A stretch of DNA of 64,000 nt from Nocardioides sediminis (GCF_003047295.1 NZ_PZYZ01000006.1:62001-126000); one strand, 5' to 3'. Counted from the stretch's first letter, positions 50,994 through 60,492 are shown. The notes: generated by a model not told the origin, from the sequence alone. Program-made: numbers and translations.

Positions 50994-51154
50994 GGCGGTG
51001 GCGCCGCACGACCGCCCGTGGCGCCGGACACAACCCGCCGAACCACCCACGAGGGTGCGTGTTCCGCCGTAGCATTCGGCGCGGGCTGGGGGGTCCACCC
51101 GAGACGTCTGACGAGCCGGAACGCGCTGGGCGCCCCGGCTGGAGGAGGAGCACC

Positions 51155-52042
51155 ATGCGCAAGATCCTGGTCCTGATGGCGGGCCTGATGATGGCCGCGA
51201 CCGTGACCGCACCCCCGGCGGCGGCGATCACCGGCGACTTCGTCGAGGACTTCGAGCACCCCTACGTCGGCCTGGTCGCCCTCTACGACGAGGACGGCGC
51301 CTACCTCCAGCGCTGCTCCGGCACCCTGCTGTCCTCCACCGTGTTCCTCACCGCGGGGCACTGCACGTCCGAGGAGACCGGCGCGGCGTCCGCCCGGGTC
51401 TACTTCCAGCAGGACGCGGGCGCCAACTACGACCCCGCGCTCGACCTCGACCCGGTGTCGGGCTACCCGGAGTACTGCGCCGAGGGGACGGAAGACGTCT
51501 GCGCCACCTCCTCGGGCGAGCTCCACAACCTCGGATGGAGCCGATCCGCGGCCCTCCCGGACAGCGGCGACGCCGGCCTCGTCATCCTGGAGGAGCCGAT
51601 CCGGCTGGAGGAGTACGGCGCCCTCGCCGCGGCCGGCACGCTCGACGCCCTCTCCACCCGTCGCGGCCAGCAGGACCTGACCTTCACGGTCAGCGGCTAC
51701 GGCCTGTCCGACAGCAACGCCGTCTCGTCCGTCTCCTACCGGGAGCGGCTGATGGCCGAGTCGCGGCTGACCAACCTGCGCAGCCACATCACCGACGGCT
51801 ACAACCTCCAGACCAACGGCAACGGGTCCGGCCGCGGCGGCACCTGCTCGGGCGACTCGGGCGGCCCCGTGTTCCAGGGCGGCTTCGAGAGCAACCTGGT
51901 CGTCGCCATCACCTCCTTCGGCCAGAACCCCTACTGCGGCGGCGCCGACTTCGGCTACCGCACCGACCGCCAGGAGGTGCTCGACTGGATCCGCGCTACG
52001 GTCGGCGAGGACCTCTGGGCGGAGATCGAGGTCATCGGCTGA
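51155..52042 (+). CDS. Secreted trypsin-like serine protease (S1 family)
   Basis: 295 residues. Signal peptide at residues 1-24 (KILVLMAGLMMAATVTAPPAA). The catalytic triad is visible: His69 in FLTAGHCTS, Asp139 in DSGDAGLVIL and Ser235 in CSGDSGGPVFQ. Cys residues at 54/70 and elsewhere fit disulfides of chymotrypsin folds. It is not obviously zymogenic, since the mature N-terminus is near the signal cleavage site. GGAGGAGGAG precedes ATG 51155, and TAGCAT at 51070 is a possible -10. Confidence 0.92.
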   Translation: MRKILVLMAGLMMAATVTAPPAAAITGDFVEDFEHPYVGLVALYDEDGAYLQRCSGTLLSSTVFLTAGHCTSEETGAASARVYFQQDAGANYDPALDLDPVSGYPEYCAEGTEDVCATSSGELHNLGWSRSAALPDSGDAGLVILEEPIRLEEYGALAAAGTLDALSTRRGQQDLTFTVSGYGLSDSNAVSSVSYRERLMAESRLTNLRSHITDGYNLQTNGNGSGRGGTCSGDSGGPVFQGGFESNLVVAITSFGQNPYCGGADFGYRTDRQEVLDWIRATVGEDLWAEIEVIG

Positions 52043-52060
52043 CGACCTGAGGAGGTGCCC

Positions 52061-52720
52061 GTGCCGCGGTCACGCACCACCACGCAGGCACCCCGGATCG
52101 ACCCGATCGCCTTCGGCGCCCTCGCCGAGGGCGACCCCGACCGGCTGGAGCGCGACGCCGACCTCGAGTCGGTCCAGTACGCCGACCTGTCGCTCGGCAG
52201 CCTCGACCTGCCGGGGGCGCTCGTGTCCTCGTCCCGGTTCGACAACGTCTCCGCGCACGAGACCGACCTCAAGGGCGCCCGTCTGGTCGAGGTCGAGCTC
52301 GACCGGGTCAACCTCCCGGTCGTCCGGGCCGCCCGCGGCCAGTGGCGCGACGTCCGGGTCACCGGCCGGCTCGGGTCCCTGGAGGCCTACGAGTCCCAGT
52401 GGCGCGGGGTGCACTTCGTCGGCTGCAAGCTCAGCTTCGTCAACCTGCGGGGGGCCGAGCTGCTCGACGTCGCGTTCACCGACTGCCTCATCGAGGAGCT
52501 CGACCTCGTCAGCGCCTCCGCCCGGCGGATCCGCGTGGAGGGCTGCCGGGTGGCGCGCCTCAACGTCCAGCACGCCCGGCTGGTCGACGTCGACCTGCGC
52601 GGCGCGACGCTCGAGTCGATCGACGGGGTCACGGGCCTCCAGGGGGCGACGATCAGCCCCGAGCAGCTCATGACGGTCGCTCCGCTACTGGCGGAGGGCG
52701 TCGGCATCCGGGTGGAGTAG
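52061..52720 (+). CDS. Pentapeptide-repeat-like beta-helix protein
   Basis: 219 residues. A degenerate pentapeptide pattern A(D/N)LxX runs through the protein: [53 protein letters not shown]. These form a right-handed quadrilateral beta-helix. Such proteins sometimes mimic DNA and bind gyrase, but the degenerate repeats here do not establish that. GTG 52061 (not 52055) fits GAGGAGG at proper spacing. It follows the protease gene by 18 bp. Confidence 0.8.
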   Translation: MPRSRTTTQAPRIDPIAFGALAEGDPDRLERDADLESVQYADLSLGSLDLPGALVSSSRFDNVSAHETDLKGARLVEVELDRVNLPVVRAARGQWRDVRVTGRLGSLEAYESQWRGVHFVGCKLSFVNLRGAELLDVAFTDCLIEELDLVSASARRIRVEGCRVARLNVQHARLVDVDLRGATLESIDGVTGLQGATISPEQLMTVAPLLAEGVGIRVE

Positions 52721-52772
52721 CGCCCACGCGCCGTCCATTGCCCCGGAGGCACCGGGGCGTCACACTCCGGAC

Positions 52773-54683
52773 ATGACCACCGCGGGCGCGGACGACCCGG
52801 TCATGGACCGGCTGCTCGACGTGGCCGCGGCCTGCGGCCCCCGGTTCCGCCTCGACGTCGTCGCGGAGGTCGTCGCGGACCTCCTCGGGACGGACCAGCG
52901 CGAGGGTCTCGCCGCGGTGGACCGTGCGGTCCGGGCCGGCCTCGTGGTGGTCGCCCCCGGCACCGGCGAGGCCTGGTTCGCCGACGAGCGCGCCCACCGG
53001 GCGGTCGAGGAGCGGATCACGGTGTCGGGGCGGGCCGACCTCCACCGGCGGATCGCCGCGGCGCTGGGGTCCGACCCCGACGCCGACCACGGCGAGGTCG
53101 CACGCCACCTGGCGGCCGCCGTCGCGGCGACCGTGGACCCGGAGGAGCGGGCCCGCCTCCAGGTCCGCCTCGCCTCCGCGGCCCTGCGCGGCGGCGACCT
53201 CGCCACCGCCCGGGCCGCAGCGCGGGCGGGGATCGCGGCCGCGCGGCGTACGTCCGCGACCGACCTGCTCGCAGAGGCCGCGACGACCCTGTGGCCGGTG
53301 GGCGAGGCCACCTGGGACGGCGACCTCCACCAGTGGTGCACCGAGGCGCTCGCCGTCCCGGGACTCTCGCAGGAGACCCGGGTGCGGCTGCTCGCGCGCC
53401 GGACCCAGGCGGCGGCCTACTGCGGACGCTGGGCCGAGGCGCTCGCCGCGAGCGCGGACTGCGTACGCCGCGCCGAGGCGCTCGGGCAGGTCGACCTGCT
53501 CGTCGAGGCGCTCACCGCCCGGCAGCTGGCGACGAGCGGTCCCGACGACGTCGAGGAGCTGGGTCGGCTGGCCGACCGGATGATCGACCTCGGCGAGTCC
53601 ACCGGGCGCGCGGAGGTCGAGATGTGGGGGCGCCTGTGGCGCATCGACGCCCTGTGGTTCGGCGGTGACGTCGCGGGGGTCGCGGCCGAGACCAGCCGGC
53701 TCGCGAGCTGCGTCGGTCGGGTCGGCGGGCCCTACGCGGAGTGGCACCTGCTGCTGGCGCGGGCGTCGCTGGCGGCGGCGCGGGCCGAGTACGACGCGGC
53801 CGAACGCCTGGCCGAGGAGGCGGTGACGCACTTCGAGGGGATCGGCCATCCGGCGGCACACGGCGCTGCTGTGTCGATGGGGTTGTGGCTGGGCCACTAC
53901 CGCGGGCCCTCCGACGTCCTCCTCGAGCCCGAGGCGTGGGACTTCGGCCCCGACGTGCGCTGGGCCCTCTTCGCCGTCCTCGCCCGGGCGTTCGTGCTCG
54001 TCGACAGCGGCCGGGTCGACGAGGCGGCCGCGCTCTACCAGCGCTGCGGCGCGCCACAGCAGTGGGAGGTGCCTCCGATGGCCCGGCTGCTGGTGCCCGC
54101 CCTCAGCGCCCGGGTCGCCGCCGCCGTCGGCGCCACGGACGACGTCCGCTGGCTGCGCGACCGGCTCGAGCCCTACCGAGGCCGGTACGTCGTCGGCGGC
54201 GCCGGCGCGTCGAGCTTCTTCGGACCGGTCGAGCTGGCGCTCGGTGCCTGCGCGAGCGCCCTCGGGGACTGGGAGGCGGCCCGCGCGGACCTGGGCCGGG
54301 CGAGCGCCCTGTGCCGCGAGATCGGGGCGCCCGGCCTCCGGGTGGAGGCCGACTGCCTGCTCGCCGAGGCCCTGGACCGGTCGGGCGACCCGGCCGCCGC
54401 GAGCACCCTCGCCGCGGAGACGGTGGCGCTCGCCCGCACGCTGGGGATGCCGCCGTGGGTGGAGCGGCTCGAGCGCCTGGCCGGCGCCGGCGACCCGCTG
54501 AGCCCCCGCGAGCGCGAGATCGCCGGCCTGGTCGCGGACGGGCTGAGCAACCGGGAGATCGCGGCGAGGCTGGTCATCTCCGAGCGCACCGCGGAGAACC
54601 ACGTCCAGCACGTCCTGCGCAAGCTCGGCCTCGCCAACCGGGCCCAGGTCGCGGCCTGGGTGACGCGGAGCCGGGGCCGTTGA
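52773..54683 (+). CDS. LuxR-family regulator, LAL-like without an ATPase domain
   Basis: 636 residues. The C-terminal GerE HTH is [20 protein letters not shown], then [19 protein letters not shown]. About 500 residues before it are helical repeats like the TPR region of large ATP-binding LuxR (LAL) proteins ([35 protein letters not shown]). Residues 1-95 resemble the winged helix that follows the NTPase in LALs, yet no Walker A motif is present. So the protein appears to begin after the lost or absent NTPase domain, and ATP-dependence is unlikely. Confidence 0.85.
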   Translation: MTTAGADDPVMDRLLDVAAACGPRFRLDVVAEVVADLLGTDQREGLAAVDRAVRAGLVVVAPGTGEAWFADERAHRAVEERITVSGRADLHRRIAAALGSDPDADHGEVARHLAAAVAATVDPEERARLQVRLASAALRGGDLATARAAARAGIAAARRTSATDLLAEAATTLWPVGEATWDGDLHQWCTEALAVPGLSQETRVRLLARRTQAAAYCGRWAEALAASADCVRRAEALGQVDLLVEALTARQLATSGPDDVEELGRLADRMIDLGESTGRAEVEMWGRLWRIDALWFGGDVAGVAAETSRLASCVGRVGGPYAEWHLLLARASLAAARAEYDAAERLAEEAVTHFEGIGHPAAHGAAVSMGLWLGHYRGPSDVLLEPEAWDFGPDVRWALFAVLARAFVLVDSGRVDEAAALYQRCGAPQQWEVPPMARLLVPALSARVAAAVGATDDVRWLRDRLEPYRGRYVVGGAGASSFFGPVELALGACASALGDWEAARADLGRASALCREIGAPGLRVEADCLLAEALDRSGDPAAASTLAAETVALARTLGMPPWVERLERLAGAGDPLSPREREIAGLVADGLSNREIAARLVISERTAENHVQHVLRKLGLANRAQVAAWVTRSRGR

Positions 54684-54754
54684 GCAGCCGATGAGTACCG
54701 CGATGAGTGGTTCGCACGATGCGGGCGCCGCCCCGCGTCGCGAGGCTGGACGAC

Positions 54755-55549
54755 ATGGACACCCACGACACGGACATGAGCGGCCGGGGATCCGACCTGG
54801 CGCTGTGGGAGCGCGCGACCACGTCGTACTGGAGGACGGTCAGGGGCACGGCACCGCCGCCGGGCTCGAACCAGCGCACCGAGGCCGCCCGCGCCCGGAA
54901 CCGGGTCGCGGCGGGCGCCGGCGCGGCCACGGTCGACCTCTTCGTCGACCCGGTCTGCCCCTACACCTGGATCGTCGCGTGCTGGCTGCGCGAGGTCGCC
55001 CGGCACCGGGAGGTGGACGTGCGCCACCACCCGATGAGCCTGCACCTCCTCAACGAGGGCGGCGTGCTCGACGGGCGCTACGCCTCGGTGATCGGGCCCT
55101 CGCGGGTGGCGACAGCGGTGGCGGTGCAGCACGGCTCCGACGCCCTCCGTGCCTGGCACGAGGCGTTCGGGAGCAGCATCTTCGACCGCTGGCGCCACCC
55201 GGAGCCGCGGGAGTACCGAGTCGCCTCGCTCGACGCACTCGTCGCGGCCGGACTGTCGACCGACCTGGTGGAGGCGGCGGAGGGCGACGACCACGACGAG
55301 GAGCTGCGCCGCCGGACCGAGGAGGCCGTCCGCCCGGTCGGGTACGACGTCGGCACCCCGATCGTCCACCTCGACGGGGTCGCCTTCTTCGGCCCGATCC
55401 TCAACGCCGTACCCCTCGGCAACGCGGCGCTCCGGCTCTTCGACGGGATGCGGCTGGTGGTCGGGAGCCCTGAGTTCTTCGAGCTGAAGCGCACCCGCAC
55501 GTCACCCCCGGACGTGGTGTACCGACCGGACGGCAAGGAGCGGTCATGA
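54755..55549 (+). CDS. DsbA-family thioredoxin-fold protein (Rv2466c-related)
   Basis: 264 residues. VDLFVDPVCPYTWIVACWLR holds the active-site CPYT, with only the first Cys of the usual pair, as in mycothiol- or glutathione-dependent DsbA relatives. TPIVHLDGVAFFGPIL supplies the cis-Pro. About 70 extra N-terminal residues precede the thioredoxin fold. Mycothiol-dependent nitroreductase Rv2466c is the closest named relative I can suggest. It overlaps the next gene (mycothiol-type isomerase) by 4 nt, reinforcing mycothiol use. Confidence 0.8.
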   Translation: MDTHDTDMSGRGSDLALWERATTSYWRTVRGTAPPPGSNQRTEAARARNRVAAGAGAATVDLFVDPVCPYTWIVACWLREVARHREVDVRHHPMSLHLLNEGGVLDGRYASVIGPSRVATAVAVQHGSDALRAWHEAFGSSIFDRWRHPEPREYRVASLDALVAAGLSTDLVEAAEGDDHDEELRRRTEEAVRPVGYDVGTPIVHLDGVAFFGPILNAVPLGNAALRLFDGMRLVVGSPEFFELKRTRTSPPDVVYRPDGKERS

Positions 55550-56199
55550 ACGACGACGAGTTGTGGGCCGCGATCGACGTCCAGCGGCTGCGCACGGTCG
55601 ACGTGCTCGAGGCGCTGACGCCACGAGAGTGGGAGCGGCCCTCGTTGTGCGCCGGCTGGACGGTCCGCGACGTGGCCGCCCACCTGACCCTCCAGCAGCT
55701 GACGCTCGGCTCGGCCCTCCGCGGCGCCCTGCGGCACCCGGGCAGCGTCAACCACGTCATCAACGCGACCGCCCGCGACCGTGCGAGCCTCCCGACCGAC
55801 AGGATCGTCGCGGAGATCCGCGGCACGGTGGGCTCGCGCCGGCACAACGTCGGGCTCACGCCCCACGAGACGCTCATCGACATCGTCGTCCACGGGCAGG
55901 ACATCGCCGTCCCGACGGGCCACCCGCTCGAGGTCCCGCCCGAGGTCGCCGCGACCGCTGCCTCCCGGGTCTGGGCCGACCGCGGCACCCGCAAGGCGAA
56001 GGTCTTCACGGCCCTGCCGTCCGATGGGCTCCGGCTCGCCGCGACCGACACCGACTGGTCCGTGGGGGAGGGGCCGGAGGTGCGCGGGCCCGTGCTGGCG
56101 CTGCTCCTCCTGCTCACCGGCCGGACGGTCGTGCTGCCGCAGCTCGAGGGCGAGGGGGCGGCCGCGCTCGGCGAGCGGCTCGCGGCCGCCCGGCACTAG
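55546..56199 (+). CDS. Maleylpyruvate isomerase-family mycothiol-dependent enzyme
   Basis: 217 residues. The DinB-like bundle has SLCAGWTVRDVAAHLTLQQL and the metal-site motif IDIVVHGQDIAVPTG. These give the two-His site expected for mycothiol-dependent maleylpyruvate isomerases and relatives. No gentisate or homogentisate genes are nearby, so the reaction is unclear. The start overlaps the DsbA-type gene stop (ATGA). Confidence 0.85.
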   Translation: MNDDELWAAIDVQRLRTVDVLEALTPREWERPSLCAGWTVRDVAAHLTLQQLTLGSALRGALRHPGSVNHVINATARDRASLPTDRIVAEIRGTVGSRRHNVGLTPHETLIDIVVHGQDIAVPTGHPLEVPPEVAATAASRVWADRGTRKAKVFTALPSDGLRLAATDTDWSVGEGPEVRGPVLALLLLLTGRTVVLPQLEGEGAAALGERLAAARH

Positions 56200-56204
56200 C
56201 CGGC

Positions 56205-56612
56205 TCAGACCGGCACGCCGTACGGGTCCCTGCCCACGCTCGAGACCGGCACGATCTCGCGCCCGAGGGGCACGAGCGACAGCGGGATCATCTTCCAACA
56301 GGCGACGCCGAACGGGATGCCGATGATCGTGACCATCAGCAGCGCGCCGGTGACCAGGTGCAGGAGGGCCAGCTCCCACCCGAAGAAGATGATCCACACG
56401 ACGTTGCCGATCACCGACCAGATGCCCGCGTCGCGCCGCCACGTCGTCGTACGACCGAAGGGCCACAGGACGTAGTTCGCCAGCCGGAAGGACGCGATGC
56501 CGAAGGGGATCGTGACGATCAGGACGAAGGCGAGCAGGCCGGCCAGGACGTAGCCGATGGCGAGCCACACACCGGCCAGCACGAGCCACAGGATGTTGCC
56601 GATCGTCCGCAC
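56205..56612 (-). CDS. YccF-domain membrane protein
   Basis: 135 residues. Two copies of the YccF unit: IGNILWLVLAGVWLAIGYVL ... FGIASFRLANYVLWPFG, and IGNVVWIIFFGWELALLHLV ... FGVACWKMIPLSLVPLG. About four membrane segments. The family (DUF307) has no known function. GTG start at 56612. It converges with the mycothiol-type gene. Confidence 0.9.
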   Translation of the reverse strand: MRTIGNILWLVLAGVWLAIGYVLAGLLAFVLIVTIPFGIASFRLANYVLWPFGRTTTWRRDAGIWSVIGNVVWIIFFGWELALLHLVTGALLMVTIIGIPFGVACWKMIPLSLVPLGREIVPVSSVGRDPYGVPV

Positions 56613-56679
56613 AGGACCACTCCAGCAGATCGCCCCCGTCTGTCAAGGCACCCGCCGTTGGGCCGAGGCGGGTCGGCGG

Positions 56680-57405
56680 TCACAGCCCGTCGAGGAAGTC
56701 CAGGATCGCGCGGTTGACCTGGGTCGGCTTCTCGCGGATCACCATGTGTCCCGCGCCGGGCACGATGCAGAGCTGCGCGTGGGGGAGGGCGCGTGCGATG
56801 TCGACGGTGTGAGGGGTCGGGATGGAGTCGCGGTCCCCGGCCAGCACCAGGGTCGGGGTGCCGACCCGAGCCAGCGCGGCCGGGTCGATCCGCGGCTCCA
56901 TCGCCCACAGGTCGGTGAGCTTCTGCCGCACGACCCGCCCGTGGGCCGGTCCGTCCGGAGAGAGCCGGGCGTAGGCCAGGTCCTCGTCGTCCGGCGCTGC
57001 GTCCTCCTGCGCGGAGGAGTCGTCGAGGTCCAGCACCGAGGGGTCGAGGTTGGCGCTGATGGAGACCAGCGAGCGGAGGCGGGACGGGTGCTGCAGGGCG
57101 AGGAGCAGGCCGGTGATCGCGCCGTCGCTGAAGCCCACGACATGCGCGTCGTGGATCCCCGTCGCGTCGAGGTAGGCCACCGTGTGGTCGACCATCGCCT
57201 GGAACGTGAACGGGCCCGGGACGTCGGCCGTCCTGCCCTGCCCGGGCCGCTCCGGCGCGTGGACGCGGTAGTGCATCGCCAGCGCCTCGACCTGCGGCCT
57301 CCACGTCTCGATCGAGCAGTAGCCGCCGTGGAGCAGCAGCACCGGCTCGCCGCTGCCGTGCTGCTCGTAGTAGGTGGCGCTGCCCGCCAGGTCGACGTAC
57401 GGCAC
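56680..57405 (-). CDS. Alpha/beta-hydrolase
   Basis: 241 residues. Oxyanion region VLLLHGGYCSIETWRPQV; nucleophile elbow VVGFSDGAITGLLLAL, where the nucleophile is the Ser in GFSDG; acid region LVLAGDRDSIPTP; and the catalytic His in GAGHMVIREKP. Typical soluble esterase, lactonase or haloperoxidase-like fold. Substrate unknown. GTG 57405 with GAGGATG upstream was chosen over longer forms. Confidence 0.9.
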   Translation of the reverse strand: MPYVDLAGSATYYEQHGSGEPVLLLHGGYCSIETWRPQVEALAMHYRVHAPERPGQGRTADVPGPFTFQAMVDHTVAYLDATGIHDAHVVGFSDGAITGLLLALQHPSRLRSLVSISANLDPSVLDLDDSSAQEDAAPDDEDLAYARLSPDGPAHGRVVRQKLTDLWAMEPRIDPAALARVGTPTLVLAGDRDSIPTPHTVDIARALPHAQLCIVPGAGHMVIREKPTQVNRAILDFLDGL

Positions 57406-57550
57406 GACGTCATCCTCACTGCTGGTGGTCTGGTGGTCGGGGCGGCCACGAGCTGTTGGCCACGTCGCGCGTTCGATGTGTGGTGCGGATCGGGTGCAGG
57501 CATCCTGCGGGTCCACGCGGACGGCGGAGGTGGGTCGTGGAGGTGAAGCC

Positions 57551-57754
57551 GTGGCTGTCGGCGCCCTCATGCTGGTCGTGATCGGTCAGTGCGGCAACCA
57601 GCTGGTGAGCGCGTCCGACGTCCCTGCCGCGACCGAGTCGGATGCTGTCCACCCACGTCCGTCGCCCAGCGCTCACCGCCCGGACGCTCCCGGGGGCGAC
57701 GCGGGGTACGGCGAGCACCTGGACGGGGACCGCGACGGCGTCGCGTGCGAGTAG
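57551..57754 (+). CDS. Small excalibur (calcium-binding) domain protein
   Basis: 67 residues. N-terminal hydrophobic segment VAVGALMLVVIGQCGNQLVS, then a Ser/Pro-rich linker, and a C-terminal excalibur motif YGEHLDGDRDGVACE with the DxDxDG loop. Extracellular calcium-binding excalibur domains are found on nucleases and envelope proteins. Here the domain is alone, anchored by a membrane or lipobox-like N-terminus (IGQC, not a perfect lipobox). GGAGGTGA precedes GTG 57551. Confidence 0.75.
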   Translation: MAVGALMLVVIGQCGNQLVSASDVPAATESDAVHPRPSPSAHRPDAPGGDAGYGEHLDGDRDGVACE

Positions 57755-57799
57755 CGCTGACCCCGGATGGGAACGGTGGCCGTCGAGCCGTCGCGGATC

Positions 57800-57805
57800 T
57801 AGAGT
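57800..57805 (+). promoter_or_regulatory. -10-like TAGAGT before the leader ORF
   Basis: TAGAGT, six bases (GACCAG), then ATG 57812. Leaderless signature at the head of the MEDS operon. Confidence 0.5.
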
Positions 57806-57811
57806 GACCAG

Positions 57812-57919
57812 ATGAGCACGGGGTCCGTCGGCCTGCCCGACAGCGGGTGGCTGGACGTCGTGCGGCCGGTCCTGACCATGGCCGGGCCGGGCCACGAGCG
57901 CCCGAGGCGGTGGGCATGA
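57812..57919 (+). CDS. 35-residue leader ORF
   Basis: MSTGSVGLPDSGWLDVVRPV followed by LTMAGPGHERPRRWA. Its TGA overlaps the ATG of the MEDS kinase gene (ATGA), and TAGAGT lies 6 nt before its start. It may be a translated leader that couples initiation of the kinase, a small partner protein, or the remnant of an upstream STAS-type gene. No domain is recognised. Confidence 0.5.
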   Translation: MSTGSVGLPDSGWLDVVRPVLTMAGPGHERPRRWA

Positions 57920-58848
57920 CGACGGCCACGCACAGCACCCTGTTCTACGACGGCGCCGAGCAGTACGCCGCCGAGGCCGGCGACTTCCTCCGTGACGGGC
58001 TCGGGCGCGGGCACCGCGGCCTCGTCATGGCGCCCCCGCGGCGGGTCGACCAGCTGCGCTCGGCGCTCGGCGGGGACGCCGACGAGGTGACCTTCGTCGA
58101 GGACACCGTCGCCTACGCGCCGCAGTGGAATGTCTACCGCGTCCTGCTCGACTTCGCGGCCGCGGCGCCGGGCGTCCGGTCGTGCGTGGTCGCGGAGCAG
58201 ACGCTCGCCGGGCGGGTCCCCGCCGAGGTGGTCGACTACCGCCGCCTCGAGGCGGCCGTCAACGTCGTCTTCGCGTCCGCCGACGTGGACCTGCTCTGCC
58301 CCTACGACGCGGGTTCCCTGCCGCCGCACCTGCTCGACATCGGCCGCCGCACCCACGCGGCCGTGCGCGCTGACGGCGACCGGTCCCCCAACGCGCGCTA
58401 CGACGACCCGTTCGACGTGCTCGCCGGCCTGGCCGCCGTGAGGCACCCGCCCGAGCGTGCCACCACCATCGACTGCTCGTCCCCGGTCGACGTCGCCGAG
58501 GCGCGTCGTCTGGTGCGCGCCCGCGGCGCCGATGCCGGGCTCGCGCCCGACGTGGTCGCCGACCTCGCGCTGGCGGTCACCGAGGTGCTGACCAACGCCC
58601 TCCTGCATGGCGACTCGTTCGCGCTGCTCCACGTGTACGACGAGGGGGCGACGTGGGTCTGCCACGTGCACGACGGCGGACGCGCACCCCTCGACCCGGT
58701 CGCGGGCCTCCTCCCGCCGGCCCAGCCGTCGGACCACGGCTACGGGCTGTGGCTCGCCCGGCAGCTCTGCGCCGCCGTGGACGTCGGCCACGACCGGTCC
58801 GGCACCCACGTGCGGCTCCACACCCGCACGGCGCCCCGCTCCGCCTGA
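57916..58848 (+). CDS. MEDS-domain anti-sigma-type kinase
   Basis: 310 residues. The N-terminal MEDS (DcmR sensory) domain is FYDGAEQYAAEAGDFLRDGL ... RGLVMAPPRRVDQLRSALGG. The C-terminal RsbW-like HATPase has N-box VTEVLTNALLHG and G-box DHGYGLWLARQLC. MEDS proteins are thought to bind hydrocarbons or regulatory ligands, while the HATPase acts as a serine kinase on anti-anti-sigma factors. ATG 57916 follows a GAGG-type ribosome site. A GAF-PP2C phosphatase 11 kb away could be the opposing enzyme. Confidence 0.87.
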   Translation: MTTATHSTLFYDGAEQYAAEAGDFLRDGLGRGHRGLVMAPPRRVDQLRSALGGDADEVTFVEDTVAYAPQWNVYRVLLDFAAAAPGVRSCVVAEQTLAGRVPAEVVDYRRLEAAVNVVFASADVDLLCPYDAGSLPPHLLDIGRRTHAAVRADGDRSPNARYDDPFDVLAGLAAVRHPPERATTIDCSSPVDVAEARRLVRARGADAGLAPDVVADLALAVTEVLTNALLHGDSFALLHVYDEGATWVCHVHDGGRAPLDPVAGLLPPAQPSDHGYGLWLARQLCAAVDVGHDRSGTHVRLHTRTAPRSA

Positions 58849-58871
58849 GGTCGAGCCCTACCGCCGGCAGC

Positions 58872-60008
58872 TCAGTCGGTGCACTCGTCGTCCACGGCGG
58901 ACAACGTCAGCCCGGTGACGCGGCCTCCCTCGAGCGCGAGCCGGTAGTCGGCCGTGGGGGAGGCGCGGACCTGCAGCACGTCCCCGACCCGCGCGCCGTG
59001 GTAGTACAGCCTGATGACGTCCTGATGGCTGGACCCCAGGCCGATGCCGTCGGGAGTCGTGACCCCCGCCGGGACGGTGATGCTCACCAGGCCACCGGAT
59101 GCGGAGAGCAGACCCTGGCCCGCTCCGAGGTCGACGAAGGTGCACTCCCCGTCGTCGTCGACGTCAGCGAGGCCTGTTCCCTCGAGCTCCTCCCGGGACA
59201 TGCCCAGTCGTAGCGGTCCCCACCCGTCGGGCCGCAGGACGTCGGGGTCGGACCGCCAGGCGCAGCCCTCGTCGGTCATCAGGCACAGCTGGCGGTGCAT
59301 GAGCCACCCGACCTGCATGCTCGTCCCTCGGGGGAGGGAGTCGGGGGTCACGCCGTGGATCTCACGCTGTCGGAGGACCAGCAGGGCCTCCCCGACGCGG
59401 GCGACCTGGATGCCTTCGGCGGGGCTCACGTTGGGGCCGACCGTCTCCACGAACCGTGTCACGACCCAGCCCCGGTCCCCGTGGTCCGTCGGCCGGACCT
59501 CGGTGGTCCAGTCACGCCCCGCGTCGTCGGTGAAGCGCGGGCAGCTCTCGAACCGGCCGACGAGCCCCCGAGTCACGGCGGCCGCGGTGTCCGTGTCCGG
59601 GTAGACGTACAGGTCGCGGACGTTGAAGTCACCTTGACTGACGTCACCCGCCTTGTCGGTCGCGACCGCGAGCCGCTCCAGCGACGGATCCTCGCCGCAG
59701 ACCAGCAGCGCCTCCACTGACCCGCTCATGTCCGCGCTCGTGCGCCGGAGCCCGTCGGCCAGGTCGAGCTCCGGCGGGATCACCGACTCGGGAGCCGGCG
59801 TCTCGGCCGGGCGCGGTGCCGAGTCGGACGCCCGGTCCCCGAGCACCAGTGCAGTGCCCGCCACGACGAGCGCCGCGGCGACGCCGGCCCCCAGCACGGC
59901 GCGACCGGCGCGCCGACGACGCAGCCGGTCGCCCCGACGTCGTACCTCCTCGGCCGGGGGAGGGGACACCGGCTCCGGCTCGCGCAACGGGGCGAACAGA
60001 TCAGACAT
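58872..60008 (-). CDS. Membrane partner of the ECF sigma factor (anti-sigma-like)
   Basis: 378 residues. The cytoplasmic N-terminus is about 35 residues and very basic (EVRRRGDRLRRRRAGRA), then one membrane span (VLGAGVAAALVVAGTALVLG). The remaining 310 residues are extracytoplasmic, with Cys pairs (LLVCGEDP, CPRFTDDAG, CLMTDEGCAW). It overlaps the sigma gene by 8 nt, in the position usual for anti-sigma factors. No zinc-anti-sigma motif (HxxxCxxC) is visible, so it is an unclassified partner. ATG 60008 was preferred because GGAGG precedes it. Confidence 0.7.
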   Translation of the reverse strand: MSDLFAPLREPEPVSPPPAEEVRRRGDRLRRRRAGRAVLGAGVAAALVVAGTALVLGDRASDSAPRPAETPAPESVIPPELDLADGLRRTSADMSGSVEALLVCGEDPSLERLAVATDKAGDVSQGDFNVRDLYVYPDTDTAAAVTRGLVGRFESCPRFTDDAGRDWTTEVRPTDHGDRGWVVTRFVETVGPNVSPAEGIQVARVGEALLVLRQREIHGVTPDSLPRGTSMQVGWLMHRQLCLMTDEGCAWRSDPDVLRPDGWGPLRLGMSREELEGTGLADVDDDGECTFVDLGAGQGLLSASGGLVSITVPAGVTTPDGIGLGSSHQDVIRLYYHGARVGDVLQVRASPTADYRLALEGGRVTGLTLSAVDDECTD

Positions 60009-60492
60009 GTCCGGCACCCTCCTCCGACAGCAGGGACTGCAGCGTCGCCCGCCCCCTGGAGAGGCGGGCCTTGACGGTGCCGACGGGCGCGCCGACCACG
60101 GCGGCGACCTCGGTCACCGGGATGTCGCAGAGGTGGTGCAGCACGAGCGCCCGCCGCTGGTCCGGTGGCAGCCGGTCCAGCGCCCGCATCAGCTCGACCC
60201 TCGCCTCGTCGGGAGGCGGCTGGTCGCCGAGTGGCTGCAGCGCCCGATCCGGGTTGCGGCGCGAGCGCACCGCGCGCCGCCAGCGACTCACCGCGAGGCG
60301 GTAGGCGGTCGTCCGGACCCAGGCCTCGGGACGGCGGGTGACGTCCAGCCTTCCCCGGTGTGACCAGGCACGCGCGAACGCCTCCTGGACGCAGTCCTGC
60401 GCCTCGTCGCGATCCCCGATCAGGGCGTGGACCTGGTTGACGATCCTGCTGAACGAGGTCGTGTAGAAGGCGTCGAACTCCTCGGCGTCCAT
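60001..60492 (-). CDS. ECF sigma factor (SigE-like group)
   Basis: 163 residues. Region 2: DAFYTTSFSRIVNQVHALIG, with the promoter-melting part DRDEAQDCVQEAFARAWSHR. Region 4: LDRLPPDQRRALVLHHLCDI and VTEVAAVVGAPVGTVKARLS. This is an actinobacterial sigma-70 ECF of the type whose operon carries a membrane protein. ATG 60492 follows GGAGGAGC; an upstream ATG (60513) is less likely. Confidence 0.92.
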   Translation of the reverse strand: MDAEEFDAFYTTSFSRIVNQVHALIGDRDEAQDCVQEAFARAWSHRGRLDVTRRPEAWVRTTAYRLAVSRWRRAVRSRRNPDRALQPLGDQPPPDEARVELMRALDRLPPDQRRALVLHHLCDIPVTEVAAVVGAPVGTVKARLSRGRATLQSLLSEEGAGHV

